From positions 62,001 through 126,000 of the forward strand of contig MWCX01000036.1 of NCBI GenBank assembly GCA_002070265.1: a stretch of DNA of 64,000 nt. Reading direction: 5' to 3'. The first letter of the stretch is position 1, and each line of letters starts with the position of its first letter. The notes under the pieces were generated by a model. That model searched no databases. It worked only from the letters and a program-made list of their open reading frames with translations, and was not told where the DNA came from. Source of the DNA: Bacteroidetes bacterium ADurb.Bin174. GTDB lineage: Bacteria > Bacteroidota > Bacteroidia > Bacteroidales > Paludibacteraceae. The position numbers and the translations under genes were made by a program. Shown piece after piece: positions 54,367 through 63,878 of the stretch.

Positions 54367-57300
54367 ATGGTCGACAAATCCATCAAAAAAGTAATCCTGT
54401 TAGGATCAGGAGCGTTAAAAATCGGACAAGCAGGAGAATTTGATTACTCGGGAGCACAGGCTTTAAAAGCCATGAGAGAAGAAGGTATTGAAACCGTTCT
54501 CATCAACCCTAATATAGCAACCATACAAACCTCGGAGGGCGTAGCCGATAAGGTCTATTTCCTACCCATCACGCCTTACTTTGTGGAACAGGTGATCATC
54601 AAAGAAAAGCCGGACGGTATTTTACTTGCTTTCGGCGGACAAACAGCCCTCAATTGCGGGGCTGAATTGTATCAGGCGGGTACACTCGCCAAACACAATG
54701 TGCGGGTGCTGGGAACTTCCGTAGATGCTATTATGGTAACGGAAGACCGCGATCTGTTCGTAAAGAAATTAAATGAAATTGATGCCAAAACACCGGTTTC
54801 GAAAGCAGTGGAGACCTTAGATGATGCTTTGGCTTTTGCCCACGAAATTGGATATCCGGTCATGGTACGTTCTGCGTATGCCTTGGGTGGCTTAGGCTCC
54901 GGAATTTGTTACAATGATAAAGAGTTTATCACCTTATGCAAAAGTACCCTTACCTACTCCAAACAAATCCTGGTGGAGGAATCCCTGAAAGGCTGGAAAG
55001 AAATAGAGTTTGAAGTCATACGCGACAGCAAAGACCATTGTTTTACGGTAGTTCCAATGGAGAATTTCGATCCGCTTGGCATTCATACCGGAGAAAGTAT
55101 AGTGGTGGCACCCATCATCACTTTAAACAAAGAACAAATTGATTTATTGGAAGATGTTGCACGTCGCGTGGTGCGGCATATCGGCATATTGGGTGAGTGC
55201 AATATTCAATATGCTTTCAATGCTAAAACCAATGATTACCGCATCATCGAGATCAATGCACGCCTCAGCCGCTCTTCTGCTCTGGCTTCCAAAGCTTCGG
55301 GATATCCGCTGGCTTTTGTGGCTACCAAAATAGCTTTGGGCTATACCCTTAATGAAATAGGAGAAATGGGTACGCCTAATTCCGCCTATGTAGCGCCCAA
55401 AGTGGATTATATGATAGTAAAAATTCCGCGTTGGGATTTGACCAAGTTCCAGGGTGTAAGCCGTAAAATAGGCTCTTCCATGAAGTCGGTAGGAGAGGTG
55501 ATGTCCATAGGATTATCTTTCGAGGAAGTGATACAAAAAGGCTTGCGGATGATAGGGCAGGGCATGCATGGCTTCGTGGGTAACAGGGATCTGACTTTCG
55601 ATGATATAGAAGATGCACTTTCTAAACCAACCGACTTGCGTATTTTCGCAATTGCGGATGCTTTTGAAAAAGGATATTCGGTTGCGCAAATCGAAGAACT
55701 GACCAAAATTGATCCTTGGTTCTTGTCCAAATTGCAAAATATCCATCAATATACCAAGGTATTGGAACAATATAAGAAGATTGAAGATGTACCTGCTGAG
55801 GTGCTACAGGAAGCCAAAAGATTGGGCTTTTCTGATTTTCAGATCGCCCGCTATGTGGAACATCCTAACAGCACGATGGAAAAAGAAGTTCTTGCAGTAC
55901 GCAGACATCGTAAAAACTTGGGTGTGTTGCCTGCCATCCGTCGCATCAATACGGTAGCTTCTGAAAATCCCGATGACACTAATTACCTGTATTTTACCTA
56001 CGGTAAGAAGGAATCTTATCAGCCTAAAAGAACCGAGAAAGAATCTGTGATTGTCCTGGGTTCGGGTGCTTACCGCATAGGGTCTTCTGTGGAGTTCGAC
56101 TGGTGTTCGGTGAATGCTGTTGTTACCGCGCGTAACTTGGGTTATGAGTCGGTGATGATCAACTACAATCCCGAAACGGTTTCTACGGATTATGATATGT
56201 GCGATCGCCTCTATTTTGATGAGTTGTCATTTGAGAGGGTGATGGACGTGGTAGATATTGAAAGACCGAAAGGTGTGATTTTGTCGGTGGGCGGACAGAT
56301 ACCCAATAACTTGGCTACCAAGCTCGATCGCCAGCAAATACCCATACTGGGAACTACAGCCGCTTCTATCGACAGGGCTGAAAACCGCCATAAGTTTTCG
56401 TCCATGCTTGATGAGTTGAAGATTGACCAACCACGTTGGAGGGAACTGACCAGTTTTGATGAGATTGACAGTTTCATTGACGAGGTGGGTTTTCCGGTCT
56501 TGATCCGTCCTTCATATGTGCTTTCCGGTGCAGCCATGAATGTTTGCTATGACAAAGAACAAATGCGCAAATTTCTTACTTTGGCAGCCAAAGTATCCAA
56601 GCAATATCCGGTGGTGGTATCCGAGTTTTTGTTGAATGCCAAAGAGATAGAATTTGATGCTGTTGCCAAGAATGGAGAAGTGGTGGAATATGCCATCTCC
56701 GAACATGTGGAATTTGCAGGCGTACATTCCGGTGATGCGACCTTGGTATTCCCCGCACAGAAAATTTATTTCGAGACCATGCGCCGCATCAAACGCATTT
56801 CCAAGAAAATCGCCAAGGAGCTGAATATCAGCGGACCTTTCAATATTCAATTTTTGGCCAGAGAAAATTATATCAAGGTCATCGAATGTAATTTGCGTGC
56901 ATCCCGTTCTTTCCCCTTTGTGTCGAAGGTGATCAAACGCAACTTCATCGAGACTGCTACCCGCATCATGCTGGATGCGCCCTATAGCAAGCCCGATTCT
57001 TCCGTGTTTGACATAGAATACATAGGGGTGAAAGCGTCGCAGTTTTCTTTCGCCCGCCTACACAATGCCGACCCCATTTTGGGTGTGGATATGGCATCTA
57101 CCGGTGAGGTAGGTTGTATAGGCGATGATTATCCGGAGGCCATCCTGAAAGCCTTGTTGTCGGTAGGGTTTGAAATACCCAAAAAGAATATCTTGGTTTC
57201 TTCCGGTGAACCCAAATCCAAGGTGGAGTTGATGGAAGCTATGCGTCAGTTGCAGCGCAAAGGCTATAAGATTTATGCCACCAGAGGTTCACAACGCTTT

Positions 57301-57582
57301 TTGGCAGAAAATGGTGTGGAAGCCGTAGCCGTGCAATGGCCCGATGAAGAAGGCGAATTCAATGTGAAAGATATGATTTCCAAGAAGCAATTCGATTTGG
57401 TCATCAATATTCCTAAAAATACCACTGAGCGTGAATTGAGCAATGATTACGAAATACGTCGCAGCGCAGTTGACTTCAACATTCCTCTGCTGACCAATGC
57501 CCGCCTTGCCTCCGCATTTATCCAGGCCTTCTGTAGCCTGGAGATGAAAGATTTGAAGACTAAGCATTGGGGAGAGTATTGA
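54367..57582 (+). CDS. carB: Carbamoyl-phosphate synthase large subunit
   Basis: Makes carbamoyl phosphate for pyrimidine and arginine synthesis. The 1071-residue protein has two homologous ATP-grasp halves (first near GSGALKIGQAGEFDYSGAQALKAM and RSAYALGGLGSG; second near VLGSGAYRIGSSVEFDWCSVNA and RPSYVLSGAAMNVCYD), the oligomerisation region, and the C-terminal methylglyoxal-synthase-like allosteric domain (about 940-1071, RKGYKIYATRGSQRFLAENG). Full length. carA is not adjacent. It follows the tRNA gene by 45 bp. Confidence 0.96.
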   Translation: MVDKSIKKVILLGSGALKIGQAGEFDYSGAQALKAMREEGIETVLINPNIATIQTSEGVADKVYFLPITPYFVEQVIIKEKPDGILLAFGGQTALNCGAELYQAGTLAKHNVRVLGTSVDAIMVTEDRDLFVKKLNEIDAKTPVSKAVETLDDALAFAHEIGYPVMVRSAYALGGLGSGICYNDKEFITLCKSTLTYSKQILVEESLKGWKEIEFEVIRDSKDHCFTVVPMENFDPLGIHTGESIVVAPIITLNKEQIDLLEDVARRVVRHIGILGECNIQYAFNAKTNDYRIIEINARLSRSSALASKASGYPLAFVATKIALGYTLNEIGEMGTPNSAYVAPKVDYMIVKIPRWDLTKFQGVSRKIGSSMKSVGEVMSIGLSFEEVIQKGLRMIGQGMHGFVGNRDLTFDDIEDALSKPTDLRIFAIADAFEKGYSVAQIEELTKIDPWFLSKLQNIHQYTKVLEQYKKIEDVPAEVLQEAKRLGFSDFQIARYVEHPNSTMEKEVLAVRRHRKNLGVLPAIRRINTVASENPDDTNYLYFTYGKKESYQPKRTEKESVIVLGSGAYRIGSSVEFDWCSVNAVVTARNLGYESVMINYNPETVSTDYDMCDRLYFDELSFERVMDVVDIERPKGVILSVGGQIPNNLATKLDRQQIPILGTTAASIDRAENRHKFSSMLDELKIDQPRWRELTSFDEIDSFIDEVGFPVLIRPSYVLSGAAMNVCYDKEQMRKFLTLAAKVSKQYPVVVSEFLLNAKEIEFDAVAKNGEVVEYAISEHVEFAGVHSGDATLVFPAQKIYFETMRRIKRISKKIAKELNISGPFNIQFLARENYIKVIECNLRASRSFPFVSKVIKRNFIETATRIMLDAPYSKPDSSVFDIEYIGVKASQFSFARLHNADPILGVDMASTGEVGCIGDDYPEAILKALLSVGFEIPKKNILVSSGEPKSKVELMEAMRQLQRKGYKIYATRGSQRFLAENGVEAVAVQWPDEEGEFNVKDMISKKQFDLVINIPKNTTERELSNDYEIRRSAVDFNIPLLTNARLASAFIQAFCSLEMKDLKTKHWGEY

Positions 57583-57697
57583 GAAGGTAAAACTCAAAAC
57601 TGTTCCGGGTTTGCGAGGTGCGCGATCATGGGGTGCGGGTTTACGCAGATTTTTTGTTATTTTAGCGTTTTATGTAACGCAGAAATGCTTTCAACAG

Positions 57698-59143
57698 ATG
57701 GGTGACAATCTGAAACAAAGAACAATAGGAGCTATCAAATGGTCTGCTTTCGATAGATTTGGACAACAAGCCATACAATTTGTTATTGGTTTGATATTAG
57801 CTCGATGGTTTTTTTCCAGTTTTGATTATGGTCAACTTGGATCAATTGCCGTGTTTTCAGCACTTGCTTTTATCTTAGTTGAAAGTGGATTTACGCAAGC
57901 TCTTATCCGAAAACAGGATGCTGATGAAATTGATTTCAGCACGGTGTTTTTCTTCAATGTATTTATAGCAATTGCAATTTATGCTATCTTATTTGCTGCG
58001 ATGCCACTTATTGCAGCCTATTTTAAAGAGCCTGAACTGATTGTACTTGGACGCACCTTGTTTATTGTAATTATTCTGACATCACTTTATTTGGTACCTA
58101 TTGCCAAATTGACAAAAAAAATGGATTTCAGAAGCATAGCTTTGATAAACTTAACCGCAGTATTGGTAAGCAGTGTCGTAGCATTAATTATGGCATTCAA
58201 TGGAGTTAAGGTGTGGACATTGGTCGTGCAGCAAATCGTATTTCACTTCGTACGTTTAATAGGTTATTATGCTGTGCTCAAATGGATTCCCCGAGTAATA
58301 TTTAAGTTTCAGATAATCAAGGGTTTCAGTCGTTTTAGCTTCAATTTATTATTTACTTCTTTTCTCAATGTAATATTCAATAATCTTTTCGTGTTCATCT
58401 TGGGACGTAAATCCATGCAAGAAGTGGGTAACTACACCTATGCCAATAAGTTGAACGAAACCACTAACTATACATTCCAAAGCATCCTTAATTCAAGCTC
58501 CTACCCTGTTTTTGCAAAAGTGCAAAATGACGATGAGCGTTTCAGAAGAATTTACCGGGAATTTGCACGAAAAATTTCGATAATTACCTTTCCGGTAATC
58601 CTTACACTGATTGCAATTGCACAACCACTTATTCTTGTTCTGCTTTCCGACAAATGGGCAGCCGCTATTCCTTATTATCAATTATTATGCGCTTCCAGTA
58701 TTTTTGCAACGCTTTACACACTTACAATCAGCGCATTAAATGCTCGCGGAAGGTCAAAAGAAACATTCCACATCGAATTGATAAAAAAAAGTATCATTTT
58801 GATTGCTATTGCCGCTTGTTTCCAATTTGGCGTGTTGGCCATGCTGGGAGGATACGCTCTCGGAAATATTGTTTCCTATTTTATTTCCGTACTTTTTTTG
58901 AAAAAAGAAATCAAACATTTTATCAGACATCAAATAACCGACTTCATTCTTCCGTTGATCATCGGGATAATTATTGCCGCAAGTTGTTACGTACTTTCTT
59001 TCATTATTAGCAATATATACATTCTTTTAATCAGCCAAGTGCTACTGGCCGGTATATTATATTTGTTTTCAATAAAAAAATTCTATCCTGAATTAATCGA
59101 CAAAGCGGTGAATTACATAAAAACCATTCTAAAAAAACAATGA
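57698..59143 (+). CDS. Polysaccharide flippase (Wzx/MATE-like)
   Basis: Membrane protein that likely flips lipid-linked O-unit or capsule repeat across the inner membrane. I use ATG 57698 (MGDNLKQRTIGAIKWSAFDRFGQQAIQF, 481 residues); an upstream in-frame ATG adds an Arg-rich stretch of repeat-like DNA. The family N-terminus is GAIKWSAFDRFGQQ, followed by about 12-14 membrane segments. The next gene starts inside its last codon (ATGA overlap), so translation is coupled. It opens the surface-polysaccharide region. Confidence 0.9.
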   Translation: MGDNLKQRTIGAIKWSAFDRFGQQAIQFVIGLILARWFFSSFDYGQLGSIAVFSALAFILVESGFTQALIRKQDADEIDFSTVFFFNVFIAIAIYAILFAAMPLIAAYFKEPELIVLGRTLFIVIILTSLYLVPIAKLTKKMDFRSIALINLTAVLVSSVVALIMAFNGVKVWTLVVQQIVFHFVRLIGYYAVLKWIPRVIFKFQIIKGFSRFSFNLLFTSFLNVIFNNLFVFILGRKSMQEVGNYTYANKLNETTNYTFQSILNSSSYPVFAKVQNDDERFRRIYREFARKISIITFPVILTLIAIAQPLILVLLSDKWAAAIPYYQLLCASSIFATLYTLTISALNARGRSKETFHIELIKKSIILIAIAACFQFGVLAMLGGYALGNIVSYFISVLFLKKEIKHFIRHQITDFILPLIIGIIIAASCYVLSFIISNIYILLISQVLLAGILYLFSIKKFYPELIDKAVNYIKTILKKQ

Positions 59144-60027
59144 TTATTGTAAATTTATATGGGGGATTGGGCAACCAGCTTTTTCAGTATGCTTGCGGCA
59201 AAGCAGTGGCTGAGAGATTGGGAGTGGAATTACAACTGGATATTTCCCACTTGAAAGAGTATGGTAAAGCTACTAATTTTACTGTTCGTGATTTTGAACT
59301 GGGTGTTTTTAGTATCAATGAAAAAACAGCAGACATTCAGGAAGTAAGAAAATATGTGCCCAATCTTTACAAAACATCACGATATTATCACCAACTCTGG
59401 CGAATAAAACGGTTGTTTAACGGCAGGCATTTATTTATTGAAAGAACTTGGCAACGCGACAGATACATTGAGAATATTGAAAAAGTAAAAGATAATACGT
59501 ATTTATACGGTTACTTTCAGTCTGCACGTTATTTTGCTGATATTGAGGAAAAACTACGTACTACATTAGTGTTGAAAGATAGAATTGACGCAGAAAACGA
59601 GGCTTTAATTCAGCAAATGGAAAATGAAAATTCCGTTTCTATTCATATCAGACGCGGAGATTATGAGAACAGCCGTTTTTCACTTCCTGAGCTTGATACC
59701 TACTATCTGCCTGCCATAAAAGCTATTCAAACTCAAATTCCCCAACCCAAATTTTATATATTCAGCAACGATGCGGAATGGGTAAAGAAAAACTTTAACA
59801 GTTTGGAAATCAAAAATGAAATTGTAAGTATTAATAGCGGAAGCCGTTCGTTTATGGATATGATATTAATGAGTCGTTGCAAGCATAACATCATTGGTAA
59901 CAGTTCATTTAGCTGGTGGGGAGCTTGGCTCAATCAAAATCCGGATAAAATGATAGTTGTACCTAAAAATTGGTATAAAAACGGAAGAGAAACAGACTTA
60001 CAACTTAAAGAATGGATAAAAATCTGA
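59140..60027 (+). CDS. Alpha-1,2-fucosyltransferase (GT11)
   Basis: Transfers fucose from GDP-fucose. The GT11 landmarks are VNLYGGLGNQLFQYACGKA at the start, HIRRGDY (donor binding) near residue 170, FYIFSNDAEWVK, and NSSFSWWGAWLN. At 295 residues it is full length with no membrane segment. It overlaps the flippase gene by 4 bp. Members of GT11 include fucosyl and galactosyl transferases, so the donor is inferred. Confidence 0.9.
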   Translation: MIIVNLYGGLGNQLFQYACGKAVAERLGVELQLDISHLKEYGKATNFTVRDFELGVFSINEKTADIQEVRKYVPNLYKTSRYYHQLWRIKRLFNGRHLFIERTWQRDRYIENIEKVKDNTYLYGYFQSARYFADIEEKLRTTLVLKDRIDAENEALIQQMENENSVSIHIRRGDYENSRFSLPELDTYYLPAIKAIQTQIPQPKFYIFSNDAEWVKKNFNSLEIKNEIVSINSGSRSFMDMILMSRCKHNIIGNSSFSWWGAWLNQNPDKMIVVPKNWYKNGRETDLQLKEWIKI

Positions 60028-60030
60028 CAA

Positions 60031-61125
60031 TCAATCTTCAGAAAACAAATTATCCAATACGCTTTTAATTTCCTTATCCCGTCTTTTTAAAGAAAACATT
60101 TGAATAACCCTTTCATGTGCTTGGGGTCCGGTATTCATTTTCATTGCTTCCTGAATGCCTTGTTCCAAATCTTCAGGCGTTCGTTTTGTAATGACGACTC
60201 CTGTATCTCCTATTGCATCGGGAATTCCATTGACGTTACTTCCAACCGGAATACACTCTAAAAGCATGGCTTCACCCAACGTATTCGGCATACCTTCGGT
60301 GATAGATGCCTGTACAAAAATGTGTGCCCGATTATAAATATCATTCAACATCTCTTGTGTACAAAACGACTGATAAACTTTTAGGTTGGGTATTTTCGAA
60401 AAATGGTAATTTTCTTCAACAAAATCTACACAATTGTTTTTTAAACTGATAAGAATAAACTGCCATTGTGGATTTCGCTCGGCCACTTGCATAAATAAAT
60501 CAAATCCTTTGTTGTAAAAATCACCCATTTGATTCATGTTACCGACAGTTAAAATTAGATTTTCTTCTTTTTTTATCGAATAATTTCGCACAAATTTCTC
60601 TGTATTGATTCCATTATAAATAATTTCAATCGGCGTTTCTATATTTTTTACATAATGCTTAATTCCGTCAATATGCGGGTTTCCAGGATTATAGTAATAG
60701 TTTTCATGGTAAATCAACGACTTATGATTGGCAATAATCAAACTCGCATTTTTCAAAGCATAACCCACCAAAGCACCACGGATTTTTTTTCGATAAACTC
60801 CTTTTCTAAGTTCCGGATAGCACACCGCTTCTTGTCCGCCAATGAAAATAACCGATTTAGTTCCGGTAATCTTTGCCGCTAAAACCATTACAGCAGCATG
60901 ATAATCAGCAAACCAGCAAATAAATGCCGTATTTCCTCGTAAACCATTCCGAAGCAACCGAAAAAACATTAGGATATTTTTCAATCCGTATTGCAATTTT
61001 CCTTTTTGCTGAAATAAGAGTACGGGGATTACTTCGTAATGTTTTTCCAGGATATTTTGGTCAACCCGTATAAAAGACGAATCATTGGGTTTGATATAAA
61101 TGATTTTTATTTTTTTTTCTGACAT
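60031..61125 (-). CDS. Glycosyltransferase family 4
   Basis: GT-B retaining glycosyltransferase. Start 61125 (MSEKKIKIIYIKPNDSSF, 364 residues) is chosen because a -7-like element lies at 61150-61157. The C-terminal domain has YNGINTEKF, VGNMNQMGDFYNKGFDLFM, and the EX7E motif SITEGMPNTLGEAMLLE followed by GSNVNGIPDAI. It converges on the fucosyltransferase gene with a 3-bp gap. The sugar is unknown. Confidence 0.9.
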   Translation of the reverse strand: MSEKKIKIIYIKPNDSSFIRVDQNILEKHYEVIPVLLFQQKGKLQYGLKNILMFFRLLRNGLRGNTAFICWFADYHAAVMVLAAKITGTKSVIFIGGQEAVCYPELRKGVYRKKIRGALVGYALKNASLIIANHKSLIYHENYYYNPGNPHIDGIKHYVKNIETPIEIIYNGINTEKFVRNYSIKKEENLILTVGNMNQMGDFYNKGFDLFMQVAERNPQWQFILISLKNNCVDFVEENYHFSKIPNLKVYQSFCTQEMLNDIYNRAHIFVQASITEGMPNTLGEAMLLECIPVGSNVNGIPDAIGDTGVVITKRTPEDLEQGIQEAMKMNTGPQAHERVIQMFSLKRRDKEIKSVLDNLFSED

Positions 61126-61149
61126 ATCTTTTATCGAAGTTTGATTGCA

Positions 61150-61157
61150 CAAAGATA
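61150..61157 (-). promoter_or_regulatory. Candidate -7 element of the GT4 gene
   Basis: TATCTTTG on the minus strand, 25 bp before the ATG at 61125. No TTG at the usual distance. Confidence 0.45.
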
Positions 61158-61164
61158 CTATTCA

Positions 61165-61197
61165 TTTGGTTAAAATTCCGATTTTTCTTTAACTTTG
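61165..61197 (+). promoter_or_regulatory. Promoter of the GT2 gene
   Basis: TTTG (61165-61168), 21-bp spacer and TAACTTTG (61190-61197), 41 bp before the ATG. Confidence 0.65.
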
Positions 61198-61237
61198 CTA
61201 CTTAAAGTTTTTAGAGTTTCCTAAAAAACGTATATCC

Positions 61238-62209
61238 ATGTACAAAGTATCCATATTGATTCCTATTTATAACGCTTCCGGTTTTATTGAGAAATGTGCT
61301 GAATCGGTATTTTCACAAACATTTGAAAGTATAGAGTACATTTTTGTTGATGATTGTACGCCTGATGATAGCATCCAAAAACTAAATCAAGTACTTGAGC
61401 GTTTTCCGCACCGTAAAAATGCTGTAACATTGCTTCAAAACGAGAAAAACAAAGGGATTTCATATAGCCGTCAACGAGCATTTGATGTTGCAACAGCGGA
61501 TTATTTCTTAGCTATGGATAGCGATGACTGGATTGAGCCGGATATGATTGAAAATCTTTACAACAAGGCGATTGAGACGAATGCAGATATGGTTTATTCT
61601 CCTTATTTTGAAGAATATCCCAATGGCGAATCTAAAATAATTGAACCAAAGTTCTCTACAAATAAAACAGAGCTGATTTACAATGCCTTAATGGGATTTT
61701 CTTCTTACTGGAACAAACTAATCTCACGTAAAGTCATGACTGACAACAACGTTAAAACACTCGAAGGAGTGAGTTATGCGGATGACTTGGTCGTTGTGGT
61801 AAAGCTACTCTATTACTCTGCTCGTTTTGCAGAGGTAAAAAATCCGTTTTACCACTATGTGATTTATAATCAACATTCAATTACAAAAAAGAAATCAAAC
61901 ACGAGACATATTATAGACCAACTTCTTGTAGTTCAAGAAGTTGAGCGATTTCTGAAAAGTAAACCGGATTTTGAGGATTACACGAAAATGTTAATCGAAC
62001 TGAAATCGTTACGCAAAGTAAGAATTATCAGAAGTACTTTCGGAGATGCACAATATTTATCGCTTTTCCCTGAAATCAATAGACATATTGCCTCTCTACC
62101 TTTCCCGCTGAAATCAAAAATAATTCTAAAATTATCTGCTCATAATCAGCATTTTTTACTCAAAAATTTTCTGAAATTATTAGGTTTATTGAGAAATATT
62201 GTTGAGTAA
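61238..62209 (+). CDS. Glycosyltransferase family 2
   Basis: Inverting GT-A glycosyltransferase, 323 residues. Start VSILIPIYNASGFIEKC, the nucleotide-binding FVDDCTPDD (Asp38-39) and the metal-binding DSDDW (94-98). The domain is followed by a C-terminal extension with no membrane helix. It has its own promoter, divergent from the GT4 gene. Acceptor unknown. Confidence 0.9.
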   Translation: MYKVSILIPIYNASGFIEKCAESVFSQTFESIEYIFVDDCTPDDSIQKLNQVLERFPHRKNAVTLLQNEKNKGISYSRQRAFDVATADYFLAMDSDDWIEPDMIENLYNKAIETNADMVYSPYFEEYPNGESKIIEPKFSTNKTELIYNALMGFSSYWNKLISRKVMTDNNVKTLEGVSYADDLVVVVKLLYYSARFAEVKNPFYHYVIYNQHSITKKKSNTRHIIDQLLVVQEVERFLKSKPDFEDYTKMLIELKSLRKVRIIRSTFGDAQYLSLFPEINRHIASLPFPLKSKIILKLSAHNQHFLLKNFLKLLGLLRNIVE

Positions 62210-62425
62210 TATTCTACATGAGTACCGATTATTTATCAACTTTTGATTTAAATCTTGATTTTTTTTCAAATCGCTTAATATCTTAACATAACAGCTTAGG
62301 GCTTGGTGTTTAGGTAAGATTATCCCACTTACCCTATGAAGCACATTCTTCAAAAATGGAAATAAATTTCATAAGAATCACTTAGCCTCGCTTGACGCCA
62401 AAACCTTGCAAGGTGCAGATGTAAT
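62210..62425. other. Convergent spacer between GT2 and FkbM genes
   Basis: 216 bp with two small inverted repeats (GGTAAG/CTTACC near 62313-62333, CCTTGCAAGG near 62405). No gene found; two frames of 22 and 12 codons are ignored. Confidence 0.4.
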
Positions 62426-63205
62426 TCAGCTAATTTTTCTCACATAAATATCTCCAAAATCTGTCGAAATGAATTCTTGTGTAGATATATAATTCTTAAA
62501 ATCTGTAACACTTCTCCAGTTTTTTAATGCAAATTCCATACTTTCACCCTTTGAAAAATTACATTCAATTTCAGAATTATATTTTTCTATTTGACTGATA
62601 CAATCTATTGCTCTTTGAATTTGTTCAGGTACCGTGTACTCAAAAGAAATCATATCTACGGCACAAGTCAAACCCTTTAGGACTTCAAGCTCATAGCCTT
62701 CCACATCTATTTTGATAAACTTCGGTAAACCATACTTCTCAATTAACTTATCTAATGTAGTAATTTGAATTTTTATAGGTCTACTCCAAGTATATTCTTT
62801 AAATCTGTCTTTTTTTACGGATTCAATCCATTCTGTAGAAAAAGATGATATTGTGTGAGCATTTGAAACAAAAAAATCTTTAATGTCTTCCATCTCTCCC
62901 ACACCCATTGGAACAATATTTATCTCATTTCCAAACGTCTTTTTTAATATTTTTTGACATTTTTTTTGTGGTTCTACTGCAACTACTTTTGCGCCAATGT
63001 TTAATAATGGTCTTGTCCTATTACCCACGTTGGCACCGATATCAAATACCAAATCATTGGGGCTGATAAATTGATTATAAAATTTTTGTCGGCGGTCAAT
63101 AACCTCTTTGGATTCTTCCACTAAATACGGGGAAAAAGCAAATTTTACTTTTCCAAGTAATTTCAAAGTTTTAGGTCCTAAAATTGATTTTAATATTTTT
63201 TTCAT
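62426..63205 (-). CDS. FkbM-family methyltransferase
   Basis: SAM-dependent methyltransferase, probably modifying a sugar of the surface polysaccharide. The SAM motif is VFDIGANVGNRTRPLLNIGAKVVAVEPQ, and the FkbM signature FIKIDVEGYELEVLKGL is near residue 170. 259 residues with a short N-terminal extension. No signal peptide. The position beside glycosyltransferases supports sugar O-methylation; the substrate is inferred only. Confidence 0.9.
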   Translation of the reverse strand: MKKILKSILGPKTLKLLGKVKFAFSPYLVEESKEVIDRRQKFYNQFISPNDLVFDIGANVGNRTRPLLNIGAKVVAVEPQKKCQKILKKTFGNEINIVPMGVGEMEDIKDFFVSNAHTISSFSTEWIESVKKDRFKEYTWSRPIKIQITTLDKLIEKYGLPKFIKIDVEGYELEVLKGLTCAVDMISFEYTVPEQIQRAIDCISQIEKYNSEIECNFSKGESMEFALKNWRSVTDFKNYISTQEFISTDFGDIYVRKIS

Positions 63206-63296
63206 TTCAAATGTTTTTTACTCCTGTTCTAACGGCTTTGCAGGTCTTGCCTTTTCGTTGTCGTGGGTATTATAGGTATGGTTTTGGTCTATTCTG

Positions 63297-63434
63297 TCAC
63301 CCACTTACACCTAACTTAAAAATCAAACCTATATCAGGATGCTTGTATTGTGTCGGTTTGCCTAACTTGTCATTTTCTAAATACTTATCATCACAATAAA
63401 TATTATGACTATCGTATTCGTTACCTAAAACAAT
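63297..63434 (-). pseudogene. Possible 3' remnant of an unidentified gene
   Basis: A minus-strand frame without a start codon, 45 residues, ending in KHPDIGLIFKLGVSG. The composition is protein-like, and it stops next to the truncated DUF268 gene. It could be the tail of a lost gene joined by deletion. I cannot name it. Confidence 0.25.
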
Positions 63435-63762
63435 TTAAGATATCTACGGGGCTTTCTGTTTTTCTGGAACCAATATCCAAATGCCGCACCGGCTTGTTCT
63501 CATAAATCCTTCTAGCAACTAATAAATCCTGATGAAAGTAATGCCCTCTCATTGTTCCCGAATCCGATTTCTTATCTGCAAGATTTGGATAACAGAAACC
63601 AAAATAGAAGTCATCATTACTTTGTTTTTGCTTTTTTAGCTTTCGGTAATCTCTGAAAAAACTCGGTAAATTCTTCAACGCCGCAAATAAAATATGCCTG
63701 TTAAACCCAAATGCAATCAGTATCCGGGTTATTCTAAATGGTTTGTATTGCTTTGAACTCAT
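63421..63762 (-). pseudogene. Truncated DUF268-family gene
   Basis: 113 residues. The first 100 resemble the N-terminal half of DUF268 proteins, found in polysaccharide clusters: SGTMRGHYFHQDLLVARRIY, then PVRHLDIGSR. Known members continue with a DGFVAH-type motif and about 130 more residues. Here the frame changes to KTESPVDILNCFR and stops. None of the three frames downstream restores the motif, so this looks like a deletion or join, not a simple frameshift. No function is expected from the fragment. Confidence 0.55.
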
Positions 63763-63819
63763 CTTGTTACTTTAAATTTGAGTTTAACGAATATTCTTTT
63801 CTAGGACAGTATCAAAAAT

Positions 63820-63858
63820 AGGCTGTCTCATTGATTTTTTGAGACAGCCTTATTTTTT
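63820..63858 (-). terminator. Terminator between the OMP gene and the DUF268 fragment
   Basis: AGGCTGTCTCA (63820-63830) pairs perfectly with TGAGACAGCCT (63840-63850); on the minus strand it is followed by ATTTTTG, on the plus strand by TATTTTTT. It lies just beyond the stop at 63879 of the minus-strand gene. Confidence 0.8.
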
Positions 63859-63878
63859 AAATCAGCCTATTATACCTA

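Noticed and set aside
62360-62410. Short minus-strand frame MKFISIFEECAS
   Set aside because: Twelve codons, no ribosome binding site and no neighbours that would support it.
63184-63399. 71-codon plus-strand frame near the FkbM gene
   Set aside because: Overlaps the FkbM start antisense, no family resemblance, and no promoter.
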